From NCBI GenBank assembly GCA_036924285.1, contig JAYKYS010000007.1, positions 13,826,001-13,890,000 on the forward strand: a stretch of DNA of 64,000 bases. Reading direction: 5' to 3'. The DNA comes from Asterella californica. Lineage: Eukaryota > Streptophyta > Marchantiopsida > Marchantiales > Aytoniaceae. Under the pieces are notes generated by a model. That model saw only the letters and a program-made list of their open reading frames with translations. It searched no databases and was not told where the DNA came from. The position numbers and the translations under genes were made by a program. Every line of letters begins with the position of its first letter. Position 1 is the stretch's first letter. Below are positions 1-11,292 of this stretch, in pieces.

Positions 1-2289
1 ACGACTCTTGATGTATATGAATTCTTGTGAGGGGAGCAAGGGTTTAAAACCACGTTTATGTTTGTATGTTTTTGCATCTCTAGGTTCATCTAACATTTAA
101 TGTTTATAGATATTTTGATTATTTTTGTAATTTTTGTAATTTCAAAACTAATCAAATTTGCAATTCATCTAACATGCATATTCCTCCTCTTCCAGACTTA
201 AAGTTATGAAATTAGAAATATTTTTATTCATTGAAAGCACAAGTCTTTACACCAAGAAAAGATTCAGTCTAAGTGACTTGCTTATGGGTTTTGTGACTGC
301 AGCGACCAAGTTAACCAAGTCAGGTTATATATTTTTAATTTTAATAACTTAAATTTAATAATTTGAATTTAGTAAAATAAATTTAGAAAACTTTATCATT
401 CATTGCGTACCTCGGATGAGCAAGTGGGCTCATCGCCGAGACGCATAGTCTACTATAAGTGGATTCGAACTAAGTGTCGCATGCGGTATCTATAGTTCTG
501 TTGCACATTCTGCATTTGGATCGTAATGAACCTCTCGCTAACCAAGGAACAATTATGATTGATCGTCAATCTGTTTGCAAGCTCATATCATATCTTGTTC
601 CGAGATATCTTTCCAACATAGAAAAACGAGAAATATCACGTCCATTATCGACTTCAGTGCAAATTGAAATGTGATCAAGGTAAGGTCGATGAGACACATG
701 AAGCTGTCCAACTCTAAGTCTGGTAACATCTGTTGCTCTCTAGCTCTCTCTCGATCAGTTGAACGATCTCTTCAAGACTTTGGACGAGCTCGAGAATGAG
801 ACTCGTCACGAGGTCTGAATGACCTAGATGTATGTGGAGGAGGAGGAGGAGGAGATGTCCAGTCATGTTGTAACATCTCGTATATGTGTCCAGCCAATGC
901 ATCTATGTCCATGTCTCTCCCAGATGTTGCATAGTCACGCATGACACAAACTACCTCCTCTCGAAGAGGTGGATCAGGAGATAAAAATATGAAGATCTGG
1001 AGCACCACGTCCAGCTCCACTAAAAGATGTCATATATCTAGAACGTCATTGCACTAAAGAGGATAGACAAAGTGCCAAGGATGAATAAAATAGATGTGAT
1101 AAATAACACCTATAAAGATACAATTATCACTCTCAGAGAGCTTAACATACATGTATTTCATCCATACATTCTATGTGAAACGAACTAACATACGTTTGTA
1201 TTTGCAAAAAATGCAAGTAAGTTTGAAGTAAAGAACTTGAAGGAATGACAACGACTAAACTCCAAAAAGATAAGTTTGCATCCACATCACCGAATGTCTG
1301 AAACTAGACGTCTCTGTCAGATTTTATACCTTGATATTTCAGAAGTCATCATATTGTTCTCAAGAACGATAAATAGAGGTGTCGGATAGACATAGATAAA
1401 TTCACTGTAAGTAAAGTTTAGAAAAGACCGCTTAGGATAAAATACTAGATACATCAACAGCGTCACGGGAATCACTCGACCAAAGAGGAGATCGAATGTG
1501 CAATGGGTGCATGTAGAGGGATCACCCGCCGTGTATGATCGTAGGTCTATGAAGTTTCACATCCCCATAGTGACCATGAGATCCATTTCCGTCGGCAATG
1601 AGTTATTAGTTAGATATTCTTATGGTGATCTTGGGACCTAGCATTTACTTCCATCATAGTATTTATAGGTTGTAAATGTAAGATTTTGGATACGTCTTAT
1701 GATTTATAAATTGTTGTGAGTAAAGTGTATGTTCTATATTATGTGGAGTAAAATGACATGTGTTGTCATTTGCATGTTGCATCATTTCACATCCAAATGC
1801 AATATTCTTCAAATCAAATTGTGTTCAATATTTTTTCAGATATGAAAAGGACGGGGTCAAATTTTGCCATGTTACCTCGTCGAATGAAAGAAAAATTTCG
1901 TGCGATTGAGCAAAAACGTCTTTGATCTATATCTCCATCATTCTCTTCACACTCGATGTCCTCCATGGATGCTAATAATGATCATGATCATGAAGAGATC
2001 GTTGAGAGGATCGTTGAAGAATCTTGAAGAGATCGTTGAAGAATGTTTAGAGTTCAGTTCTACATTCGACAGAAGGAGATCATACGAGAGCACATGGAGA
2101 GAACGTTGAGAGGAGAGAGAGCTAACGCGATGTAGCAACTTTAGAACCTTTCGTCTATCTCGTAGTGATTTATGACGCTTTAGAGGTCATTCTTTATATC
2201 TTGTTTACTTAGAAAGGATTTGGGGAGAGTTAAGAGTGGATGCAACAAGAGTTTTAGAGAAAGGAGGACAAAGAAGTTACTAGAGGAGA
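1..2289. other. Non-coding AT-rich DNA, no recognisable gene
   Basis: No reading frame here looks like a gene; the longest stretches are under 90 codons and match nothing I know. A short GGA trinucleotide run lies at about 836-854. Around 1985-2045 a short unit reading roughly GAGATCGTTGA is repeated several times. The stretch is probably decayed transposon sequence, since the next kilobase is, but I cannot name the element. Confidence 0.5.
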
Positions 2290-2752
2290 AAAATTCGAGA
2301 GTTTAGGAATTATGCTCTCTGTAAATTCTGTACAGTCATTGTCATCTTTTCTGTGTTTTCATTTCTCAGTGAAAATTTCCAAGATTGTAGCTTGGCTGAT
2401 AAGCTATCAATGGAAACAAAAATCATGAGAAGATGAGGCTTGGAGAGGAAGACAGAATTTTTCAAAGTGGAGGGGGTTGACAATCATGAGTGAAGTCAAC
2501 ATATACAAATTTCAGTTCTCTGGAAATTTGTACAGTCACTAACAACTCTTCTGATTAGAGATTTTTCTGTTCAAACTTCATGAGTTCGTATCCTAGAAGT
2601 TAAGCTACTGGAGGTCATAAAATTCTTGGAGAGATCTCTCATCGACTATGAGATATACGTTTCGGCATACAAGGAGATCTTGAAGATATTTCATAAGGAA
2701 TCCAGTTCTAGTGCCGAGGAGGAAGAAGAGACGTTTATAAGTTCAAACGGAG

Positions 2753-3010
2753 ATGAAGAAGCGAAAGTTAAGTATAGATGAGTTACGAACACGCATCTAT
2801 AGCACTTGGGGTGATCTCTTCGCTCTATACCGTGAAGCTTCTGAGACAATCGGAGCAGATGTGAAGAAGGTGGAGTTTCAAGCATCATTCACTATGGAGG
2901 CTACAAATTCTCATGATGAAGTAGAGTTGGATCCCTACAAGAGTGACTTTAAGTTGTTTGCTAAGGTTACTAATGACGATGGTCATGAGATGATTATCTT
3001 AGACAATTGA
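2753..3010 (+). CDS. Unrecognised 85-residue ORF inside the Ty3 relic
   Basis: An open frame of 85 codons rich in acidic and basic residues, starting MKKRKLSIDELR and ending in HEMIILDN. I do not recognise a domain. Its position, between a Ty3 leader and the accessory-ORF relic, suggests it is part of the same element, perhaps an early reading frame, but the young copy has no obvious equivalent. It could equally be a chance frame. Confidence 0.2.
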   Translation: MKKRKLSIDELRTRIYSTWGDLFALYREASETIGADVKKVEFQASFTMEATNSHDEVELDPYKSDFKLFAKVTNDDGHEMIILDN

Positions 3011-3118
3011 TTTTAGATTGGATTTTGTTTCGTGTATACCATGTATAATACACAATTTCTAATATAAAGCTCGAAAGAGTTAAGTAGATTATGTAGATTT
3101 GTTTTCCTCCAAGGTATA

Positions 3119-3319
3119 TTGTCCACTCAATGGTTGAGAAGGCGCAACAACATCAGTGGAAGTTCAAAGGATTGGAAAGTTAGACTTAGAAACCTTCCTC
3201 AAGGTTTAGATGTCATAGTAAATGTCGGAGAGAGCCCGAGAGAGATTACCGTTGAGTTTGAAGACACTAGCGCAAAAAATCAAGTAGAATCTCTGAGGAG
3301 AAGAGTAGAATTAACTTAA
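3119..3319 (+). pseudogene. Diverged copy of the Ty3 accessory ORF
   Basis: The 66-codon frame contains WKVRLRNLPQGLDVIV followed by a VEFED segment. It lines up with the start of the 154-residue ORF at 10693 (WKLRLSKIPQGYAVIV, then LEFEEE). The zinc-knuckle half present in the younger copy is absent here, because the frame ends at a TAA and the sequence changes family. Preservation of this N-terminal block in two diverged elements argues that the accessory protein is a real product of this Ty3 lineage. The initiator methionine is uncertain. Confidence 0.5.
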
Positions 3320-3321
3320 GG

Positions 3322-4618
3322 TCGTCGCACGATGTGTGGTTTGTGATCAAGTACGAGCATCATTTAATGCTCCTACTCCACAATTACACTCCTTATCGAT
3401 TATGAGGTTGGGATACCGTTGGAGCTTGGATTTTGCGGGACCCTTACCGTTGACTATACGTCACCACCGATATATGTTGAAGATGATGGTGCACTTCTCC
3501 AAGTGGATTGTGTTGGTAGTATTACCAGACAAGACGAGTGAAGGGACATAGTATGCGTTCTTAGATCGAGTGCTCAGCACCAGCTAAAGTGCTGACGGAT
3601 CAAAGTATAGAATTTCTTGGTGAGTTTCAAGTCTTGTGTGATCAAGCGTTGAGTGATCATCGGACTACATCTCGAGATCATCCTAAGACGGATGGTTTGG
3701 TGGAGAGGGTTGTTCAGACGGTGAAGAGAGGATTGCGCAAGTATGGCTTGCAGAAGGGTCACTTGAGAGACTGAGATGTGTAGTTACCATGGTTGACTAT
3801 GGACTATCATTTTAGCCGGCAAGTATTTTTGACTTCCTTCTCATCGTATTTTCTGTTGTATGATCGAGATCTAGATCTACCTTCGGTCATTTGTCGTGAT
3901 TTTGCTAAGGTGTTGATGATTCGGATATGTGAGTGTGAGCATGTTCTCAACGAGCTGAAACATTCGAGAAGTTATGCCTATAGTTTTTGAGAACCTAGCA
4001 ATTGCTCAGCATAGAGATACGTAACGATATGCGACTATTCGAGGAGGAAGTTATCGATCATCAGTTCGCATGTTTTCATCGTGGTGATTATATCTCTCTG
4101 CAACAGACTACACCGATGACGTTGGATGTGACCGTAGAGCGCATTATTTTATGAGTGCGTGAGGTGTTATCTTCTGGAGTACTCATGTCAGAGGGTCATG
4201 ATGGTGTTGTTTGGAAGGACCATGTGCGTAATTGCATATCATGTCATCTTCCAAACATCGGTGGTACTGTTAGTCCAAGCTTAGCAGTTTTACATGCGAG
4301 CTTGAGGTGTATGTTGTGTCTGGTGGAGTAGCCCGTATGTTGGTGTGTGATGGTTGTTCGAGAGGTTGGTACATGTTGTGTTTGACTCCATCTCTCAATG
4401 TCATTCTTATTGGACTGTGGGTTTGCCCTCGATGTATATAGTAGGATAGTCAGTTAGATCTTTGTATGGTATGGAATGCAGACAAGCGACTAACGATGGG
4501 ACGATGTAGCACTCGGTCTCCTGATCCTTGCACCCACGAAGATGTATATCACTTAGTTGAGATACAAGGCTATCTGGAGTTAGATGGACCTAACCGTCAG
4601 TTAGGAAGACGATTGTGA
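3322..4618 (+). pseudogene. Ty3 integrase relic with C-terminal PHD finger
   Basis: Several frames together spell the end of a Ty3 pol gene. In order: the last CxxC pair of the H2C2 zinc site (3333-3344), a catalytic-core start WSLDFAGPLP near 3430, and an LTDQ...EFLGEF block near 3590. Then come a DHRTTSRDHPKTDGLVERVV block, which carries the catalytic Glu, and a long tail. The tail contains a VWKDHVRNC segment near 4215 and a PHD finger at 4308-4435. Frameshifts and stops break the frame. The integrase differs clearly from that of the young element at 9304, so this is a separate Ty3 lineage. Confidence 0.75.
4308..4435 (+). pseudogene. Decayed PHD finger in a retroelement pol tail
   Basis: A first CxxC pair (CMLC) is encoded at 4308-4319. 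After a one-base frame change come CDGC (4346-4357), SRGWYMLC (ending 4381) and finally WVCPRC (ending 4435). This is the Cys4-His-Cys3 spacing of a PHD finger, with the expected Trp before the last Cys pair. The His position is now Tyr (codon TAC at 4370-4372), a single change from CAC. PHD fingers read histone tails, so in the integrase tail it may have guided integration, as chromodomains do in chromoviruses. That role is inference. Confidence 0.65.
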
Positions 4619-5097
4619 TACATTTGTGTATGTGTACGACATCGTTCATGTGTTATGTGTATGTGTGGTGTATCTCCGACATCGATGTATGTTGTGTAAC
4701 GATGTGTACGCGTACGACAACTGTCACATCAGTTTAACACCTCGACGTAGTGGTTAGTCCCCTTAGTGCCGTTAGTGCCGTTAGGGTGGGTTCTTGGGCT
4801 AGCCCTACTAGGGGTATACTTCGAAGGTAGAGCTTGTAGTCTTTAGTTCTTCGAGTTGAGTCTTCAAGCTCATGGCTATGGTGGAGTCTTGGTGAGCGAA
4901 ATCTGGATTCTACGATGCACAAAGTGGATTTGGCTCGACTTTAGTGTTTGTTCAGTGCCGGTTGGCATGGTGGAGTGAGTACATACCGTTTATTATTGTG
5001 ATACACTTGTGTATGTGTATGACATCGTCCATATGTGTATGTGTGGTGTATCTCTGACGTCGATGTATGTTGTGTAGCGATGTATATGCGCACGACA
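4616..5097. repeat. Pair of about 100-bp direct repeats
   Basis: A segment at 4616-4719 recurs at 4999-5097 with a few substitutions and one small gap. Both copies start TGATACA, contain TGTGTATGTGTA and GTGTGGTGTATCTC, and end in CACGACA or TACGACA. About 280 bp lies between them. They sit immediately after the PHD-bearing pol relic, so they are probably part of that element's 3' region or LTR. The right copy ends within ten bases of the truncated copia element. Confidence 0.7.
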
Positions 5098-5105
5098 CAC
5101 GGTAC

Positions 5106-8100
5106 CATCCGAGTTGCACTTGATCTTGAAGACCCACATGCAAGCAATCGCTTTCTTGTCATCAAGTAAGTCACCAACTCCTAAGTTTGATGATGGTGTA
5201 GCGCAACATGTTCAATTTCATAGCACTCACTTATTGAAATTTGTGCATCGCCTCCTCAAGCAAACTCGGTTCTTGCTCCTAAAGAACATTGGTCATATAT
5301 GGATCATGTGTAGTGAGAAAACCTTCATGCATACACCTACTCATTGGATGCTTTGATCGTTCAGATCTACAAGACATAATCGGTACACTAATCACCTCTC
5401 CTTGCAATTGACCTCACGCCGAGGTCTCAAACAATGTATCCAAAGATGTGGAAGATCCACATATATGGACAGATCAAATATACAATCTCTTGTCTTGTCT
5501 AGAAACTATCTTAGTCTTACTATGTTGTGTTATGTGGACTCCAACGTTAGCAACAACTCTATGTACTACTATTCTGATATGATCTAGTAAGATCTAGGCA
5601 TGTCTTCTCGCTCAACATAGCACGTGCTACTTATGCTAGGTATCAATTCTTACGCTTCGCAATCCCGTTCTATTGCGGATTGTAACGATATGTCTTCTGA
5701 CGTTAGATATCATGCTCATGCAAATATGCATTGAACTTTCTAGAAAGAAAATCACCTCCTCCATCGGTCTCAAATATATGCTAGATTCTTCAAACTTTTT
5801 CTTTGTCAACTTGCATAAATTCTAAAATGTTGATTGGTTATACTTGGATGAGAAGTAGTCCATACATCAATGTGAACAAGTTCCAAGAGCTTGTTCGCTC
5901 TCTTATCTGATCCATTAAAGGTTATCTAACCAACTTGCCGAACTGACATGTTGCGCAAACTCTAGTAGGCTCATTGGATTTGGATTTGGAAAGACTTGTA
6001 ATCATGTCATAACTCATAACTCATAACAATCAGAACTCAGAACTCAAATACTATTAGACCACTCTGTCCATACACGACAGCTTGTAACTTAGGTAGAGAA
6101 GCATATAGTCTGAACAACCTATCACTATTCCTACCTCAAGCTAAGAGAATGCTTCTAGAATCTTTAATAAAGCATTCATCTTTATTGAAGCACATTTGCA
6201 AATCCTGCTCTACCAACTGACATACATATATTGTTTCTAGTCAATCTGAGTACATGCAAACATTCTCTATACCAATAAACGTTATGACTGATCAGACTTT
6301 CACTTCTACTCGACTTGATATTGTTCTTTGAGTTGCCAAATTGTCCACACTAGAGTCAGAATACTTGTTCAAAACTAGATATTTGTAGTATAAGTTCAAA
6401 TTATTTTGTCATTTTGGTTTGATAGTCTTGAGCCTTGTCGGATAGTATATGAGGAAAGAAGACATAGCGGAATGTTATCTTTTTGTTGGATCTGGTGCTT
6501 GATGTAATCTTCTGTCACCATAAACTGAGGAATCTTCACAAGCTCGAGTGAATTAAACCACTCCCAAAGGAGTGTCATGTAGCATCGGAGTCGATCACCT
6601 AGTCAATCGGTGATTCAAAGTCGTATAACTGCGATGTGTAGTGATAAGCAATTACTCCGAGTAAACTTGCTCAAATGTTACATAAGCTTACTGGTTGTTG
6701 TCGTATTGTTGCTTGTTCTATGACTTGTAGCACTAATTCACATTGTCATCTTGCTTCTTGCAATTGTTGTCAGAACCAGTTGCACATCACTGATCGTTGG
6801 AAGAACCAATTTTGTGTTGTTTTGCTAGTTCTAGTTATGGTTCTGCTGCTGCGACTCTTGTTGTTGTTGTTGATGTTGTCTGTGACCTCGTCCATGTCTA
6901 GCTCGTCCACGTTCCACGACTTTTTCCTTAAGCTCCTCCAGAACTTGCAAAATAGATAGATTGTTGCTGACCCATCAAACTCCTCAGCAGACACATCTCC
7001 GCTCCTAGCATCATAGAAACTAGCTCATCAAACCACAAGAGAGTTTCTTTTATCAAAATCAAAGTGATGAACTACTAGTAGGCAAACCCTGTAATGTGGA
7101 CCCGATCAAGATAGTGAGATCAGTCTCGACATTGACAAAAAACTGATGATTTACGAGTTGTTTCACATTGTTCATATAATCGTTGATGCATATCGATCTC
7201 TTTTTTACGATGTTGAACTGATGTAATATTTGTAGCTTCCGTGTCTCTGTTCTTGATTGAAATAGACGTGCGAGTGCATACCGAGCTTCTTTGGGTGTAT
7301 CATAGTCTTGGATGTGAGTGATCATCAATACTAGAATTATCAACTCGATGTAGTGAATTGTTTTGTACCATCACTTTTTTCACTCTTTGAATTTTATGTC
7401 GAAAATGTGTACATCAAGTGCTTTCTCCTTCTCATTGATAAGATCTCATAGATCCTGTCCTTGTAGGAAAGTCATCATCCAGAACTCCCACACTTAGTAG
7501 ATGTTCTTGTCGAGCTTCTCTAAAATAATCAAAGACACAGATTTTGTCATAGCTGCAACCGAGAAATTGCAATGTTCTGTACGCTGAAATTTCAGAAGAA
7601 CTCCATGAAAAAGAAGAAAGAACTGTCCGCAAACCGTATATGTACAAAACAAGATAAAATGTCGAAAAACACTACAAAAAGGATCAAAACTAGACCAAAC
7701 GAGGTCAGGAATGGACGCATAGTACTTTGAAATTTCACAATTTTTCAAAGTAGTTCTCAGTTTCCAAAACAAATACTGGTTTCATAGGATAATATGAAAC
7801 CAATATTTATTTTGGACTCAAGTATTAAAAGTTTTGTTTTGGTCAAAAAAGATTTGTTTGAAAATTTGCAACTGAAAAACTCCAAAGCGGCTGAAACTTG
7901 ACCGAGTGCATAATTCATACTTTTCAAACAAGATAACCTATATGGTTGATTGACAAATTTTAGTGAGAAAAATGTCATCTAGGTCTCCGAAATCACGTTC
8001 AAAGTTTTTTGGTGGAGAAAGGAAGGTTTCACCTCACCCAAACGCATCAGCATGATAGTGCTTGACATCAAACATCACTCCAATTGCTCTCTCTTGTATT

Positions 8101-8154
8101 TCTTCATGCAAAAACTCCATCTTGCTCATGAGAAAGAGACACCCGCTCTCTATT
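5106..8154 (-). pseudogene. Ty1/copia gag-pol relic, 5' two-thirds only
   Basis: Read on the minus strand from 8154 downwards. The gag start lies near 7560. It is followed by a UBN2-type gag segment (7343-7059, YALARLFQSRTETRKLQIL), an Arg/Gly/Gln-rich knuckle region near 6900, and a protease near 6600 with the family's ATxHMT-like neighbourhood. Integrase comes next, with the end-of-core motif NGIAKRKN near 5670. Last is the first part of reverse transcriptase near 5110-5180. Many stops and frameshifts are present. The element ends abruptly at about 5106, so the rest of RT, RNase H and the 3' LTR are missing on this side. Confidence 0.75.
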
Positions 8155-8166
8155 GCTCTAATACCA
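8155..8166 (-). promoter_or_regulatory. Copia primer-binding site (initiator tRNA-Met)
   Basis: The minus strand reads TGGTATTAGAGC immediately after the LTR end. The standard plant copia primer site for initiator tRNA-Met is TGGTATCAGAGC, so one base differs. Its position fixes the LTR boundary at 8167 and the element's orientation. Confidence 0.8.
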
Positions 8167-8315
8167 TGAGATCTATTCTCTAGGAAGACATCCTAAGAAA
8201 AGAGAGCGAGTAGACAAGGAAGTAAATAGGAATGAGATGACAGAGCCTTCATCTCTCCATGTATACATAGTGGGTGAGTACAAGCGTAGCTCTAATGGTG
8301 GGTTAGCCCTCAACA
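8167..8315 (-). repeat. Copia 5' LTR, about 149 bp
   Basis: Read on the minus strand it starts TGTTGAGGGCTAACC and ends GATCTCA, directly before the primer-binding site, so it has the TG...CA ends of an LTR. A TATA-like GTATACATGG lies in its middle. The same sequence, diverged, closes the plus-strand copia fragment at 18557-18707, showing that both belong to one family with unusually short LTRs. Confidence 0.75.
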
Positions 8316-9303
8316 CTAGAGATAACTACATCATCCCTCTCACTGAGCGTGACCGTCAATTGAAACACTGGAGCCAAGCTAACTCCCAATGCCCTCATCT
8401 CCGTGGCTGACAACAGTGGAGCTCGTAGAATTGCTGTAACCGCTCTCAACATCGAGTTTGACGTCACATCTACAGATGTCGAGGGTTGACTCGTATCACC
8501 CATACTCTTGGATGTCGATGTCTCCAACTTCACTACATCATCAATAGATCATTTAAGAATCATAGATGTGGTCTTCAATGTCTCTGATAACGTGAATGAT
8601 TGAGGAAGCTGATCTATCTATCAGCCTCTCCATGTTGTGGATCCAACTCCACTGACGCACCTCGTGGTTAAAAGGCACGTACTGCACCTCGAGTCACTAT
8701 CGCAGATGTCTCAATCTGTGCCACACTAGCCATGAAGTCGAAGTCAACTCTTTCTCTTCATAAGTTGTGAAAGCTTTTGTTCTCGAACCAGATCTCCGTT
8801 GAACCATAGCCATACTAGCTATCCTCTACTCCAACTGCTCAATCCGAGCAGGCATATCCACATCTAACATCGTAACGAACGGTGGATCAATTGATCTTCT
8901 CTCGTGTGCTGGACCTCTACCTCTAGTTCGACCACCATGGTCTCCTTGAGCTCCTCTGTCTCATCCACGATTAGTCTTCTCTTGCCGTAGCTCGGGATGG
9001 AGATCCAAATAATGATCACTATTGTGACCTGGTCGTCCGTAATGCTCACACTGCCTAGGCCCCGCTTGAGACATCCCAGATGTCTCATAACCACCTTTCC
9101 TCTATGGACAATCTTTTTGCTTATGAGGACCATCACACGTCAAACAAGGATCCGCTTGCTGCTGACTAGAGAAAGACGGCATGGGCTTCTATCCTTTATG
9201 TCCTCCAACACCTCTTTGGGATCGTGACTGGTCAGCATGATCTCTTTCACCACCACCACCACCACGCTGTTGTGTAACTTATGATCCTCGAGAAGAGGCG
9301 GTC
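8316..9303 (-). pseudogene. Older Ty3-type gag, 3' part (zinc knuckles)
   Basis: The minus-strand translation gives a zinc knuckle CLTCDGPHKQKDC (9146-9108; CX2CX3HX4C), then a degenerate second one (CEHYGRPGHNSDHY) in which Cys positions have become Tyr. Ser/Thr-rich sequence follows down to 8316. The other half of this gag lies at 16935-17715; the young Ty3 element inserted between them. Stops such as TAG right after the first knuckle show that it is dead. The sequence ends at the copia LTR boundary (8315). Confidence 0.6.
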
Positions 9304-10102
9304 TGTCACACCACAAGTATCCCATTATTTGTGTGTATGCTTATATACATTTCATTAGGTATGACTATCTTAAAGGTTACTCTAGTTTGAAGATCTAAAT
9401 TTAGAGTGATCAAAAGTAGTCATAACTAGCTGAGATAGTTATAACTAAGTTGAGGAAACTATTAGAGGTTCCACTATGGCACTATAGGACAAGTGCGGAG
9501 CTCTAAATATGCTTTCCAAAAGTATGTAACTTTGTTGACCATCGCTGATTGGATGCATGATGAAAAGTCATGCACAAAGATCTAAAGATGCTCCTCAAAA
9601 GACGTATTAGTGTGTTGTCGTCTTTCGATTGGATAGCGTGGAAAGTTAACACTTTACAAAAGCTTAAGTAGGAGAATCTCTTACTTTAGTAAAGTAGAAC
9701 AAGTAATGTGTGTGCTATTCTTAAGTCTTAGTAGCCTTTAGAAGTTTTACTATTTTGGATTGCGCACTTACCATGAGGTAATGTAACTTAGTGAAAGTTA
9801 CCACGGTAAGAAGTTGTAGAGTATATAAGGAGGAGTTGAGAAGGTGGAAGACACTCTCATTTTCCTGTCTATAAGTAAAGTGAGCATTGGAGACCTTGGG
9901 AGTCCTTGAGTACTATGTGATGCAATGTGGAGGGCGGGGTTAGAACTTGTTTGCAGGAACGCTATTAGAGGGACCGATGTGACCATACGGGTCAGAGTGT
10001 TGAGTGAAGTGAGCATGGGTATGATAGAATCTTTGTAATTAAGGTGCACTAGTAATCCTAGTCATCTGAGGTACCCTTGGGTGAGAGACAGGCCGGCTTA
10101 CA
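9304..10102 (+). repeat. 5' LTR of the young Ty3 element
   Basis: It is 799 bp long, starts TGTCACACCACAAG and ends GGCCGGCTTACA. It is co-linear with 16136-16934, offset 6832 with no indel. A TATA-type promoter lies at 9822-9830. Poly(A) signals were not pinned down. Confidence 0.92.
9822..9830 (+). promoter_or_regulatory. TATA box of the Ty3 5' LTR
   Basis: TATATAAGG in the last third of the LTR, followed by about 270 bp of R/U5. This is the usual place for the LTR promoter of plant Ty3 elements. The same site lies at 16654-16662 in the 3' LTR, where it could drive transcription into the flanking sequence. Confidence 0.6.
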
Positions 10103-10105
10103 TTT

Positions 10106-10121
10106 TGGTTCCGTTGCCGGG
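10106..10121 (+). promoter_or_regulatory. Primer-binding site, tRNA-Asp type
   Basis: TGGTTCCGTTGCCGGG begins three bases after the LTR. The 3' end of plant tRNA-Asp would pair with TGGCGCCGTTGCCGGG, so 14 of 16 positions agree. tRNA-Asp priming is known for the Athila/Tat side of plant Ty3 elements, which fits the absence of a chromodomain. Confidence 0.65.
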
Positions 10122-10692
10122 ACCTCGATACAAAGATTCGTATTTAGTTGTTAGTACAGTTCATGTCTGTTTTTGAGCATGAGTTCAGAACCTTTGTACA
10201 TACACCATGTTATAGAGGGCAAGATAAGCTTTCCAATAAGCTTGATATCTCCGAGAGATCAATTGTAAGGAGAGAGTTATGTCTTTCGGAAGTTAAGGAG
10301 GTTTTTCGATATCAAATAGTGAGCTCTCGGAAAGGAGTTTACAGTCATTTTCATATTTTCAGTTTTTAGAATTAGACCTTGAAATCTTCCATGCTGATAG
10401 CTTGCAAGATAAGCTATCTAGGCACCCAAATCATGCGTGAATTGATCGAGTAGAACTGGAGTTATGGCATTCGAAGCGAAGGGGGGTCAAATCTGTTATA
10501 TCGCTTGCTGAAGTAAAAGAATGAAAGAATTTCAGAATTCTTGAGAGGGTTATGTTCGACCTCTGAGGCTCAGGGTTGACAAGTTAAGCTTCTACTTAGT
10601 AATGTGAGAGATTGCTAAGCGAGAAGATAGTCGAGTGATCAAAAGTGTCAAACAAACTATAGAGCGAGAGAGATGTATGACGGATCATCGTC

Positions 10693-11157
10693 ATGGAAGG
10701 ACAGCAAGAGTGGAAATTGAGGTTGAGCAAGATCCCTCAAGGCTATGCGGTGATAGTTACCGCTGATCTGGCGAAAGGAGAATTTCGACTAGAATTTGAG
10801 GAAGAAGCAGAGAGTAGTCGTAAGAACCAGGAGAAGAACTCGAGGTGTTTTTTATGTGGAGAAGAAGGACATAAAGTGAGCAAGTGTCCTACGAAGAATA
10901 GACTTTTGCGTGAGCGAAGAGGGTTGGTCGACTTAAGCTTACACATAGGTCCTTCTTCTCCTAGACAAGGCGTCATTGACCCTACAACCTTTTGTCCTAG
11001 ATGTGGAGTGGATGGGATTCTAGTTGAGCACGAGTGTAGCGCAGTGGTTGCTTTGCTAGAAACTGTAGTCGAAGGTCTCGAGAGAAGGTTGAGTGTAGAA
11101 ACGGAACGAGTGAAGACCTCTAGCGAGGATGGAGATAGTCTGTCACACGAGAGATAA
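10693..11157 (+). CDS. Accessory ORF upstream of gag with two zinc motifs
   Basis: This is a 154-residue frame between the primer site and gag. Residues 7-35 form a short WKLRLSKIPQG / LEFEEE block that recurs in the relic at 3119. Residues 52-65 are a retroviral-type zinc knuckle (CX2CX4HX4C, CFLCGEEGHKVSKC). Residues 101-115 form a second Cys/His cluster (CPRC...HEC). The C-terminal part is helical and charged. It shares the reading frame of gag-pol and is separated from it by TAA stops at 11155 and 11269. It could therefore be a separate nucleic-acid-binding protein, or the start of one larger polyprotein broken by stops. No known plant Ty3 protein comes to mind. Confidence 0.65.
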   Translation: MEGQQEWKLRLSKIPQGYAVIVTADLAKGEFRLEFEEEAESSRKNQEKNSRCFLCGEEGHKVSKCPTKNRLLRERRGLVDLSLHIGPSSPRQGVIDPTTFCPRCGVDGILVEHECSAVVALLETVVEGLERRLSVETERVKTSSEDGDSLSHER

Positions 11158-11292
11158 GATGACCATGAGGGTCAAACTTATTCCAACCTTTGGAGAGGAG
11201 AGAGCTCAACGGGGAAATTGTGGATTGCGGTGAAGTGCGATCTTCACATCCGCAAGCAGTTCCTTGAGTAAGAAGAAGAAAAGAAGAGAAGA

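Larger units (their letters stand above)
2290..3320 (+). mobile_element. Relic of a Ty3 leader and accessory region
   Basis: This stretch resembles the leader of the young Ty3 element further right (about 10320-10830). Both contain a stretch ending in the motif GATAAGCTATC preceded by a near-complementary GATAGCTT or TAGCTTGG, and both are followed by the accessory ORF that begins with a W-K-x-R-L signature. The copies are clearly diverged, so this is an older relative. It stops near 3320, where a different Ty3 integrase begins, so the gag, protease and RT are missing. Confidence 0.5.

Noticed and set aside
6675..6959. 94-codon plus-strand frame rich in Leu and Ser
   Set aside because: It lies opposite the Arg/Gly-rich knuckle region of the minus-strand copia gag and is its shadow.
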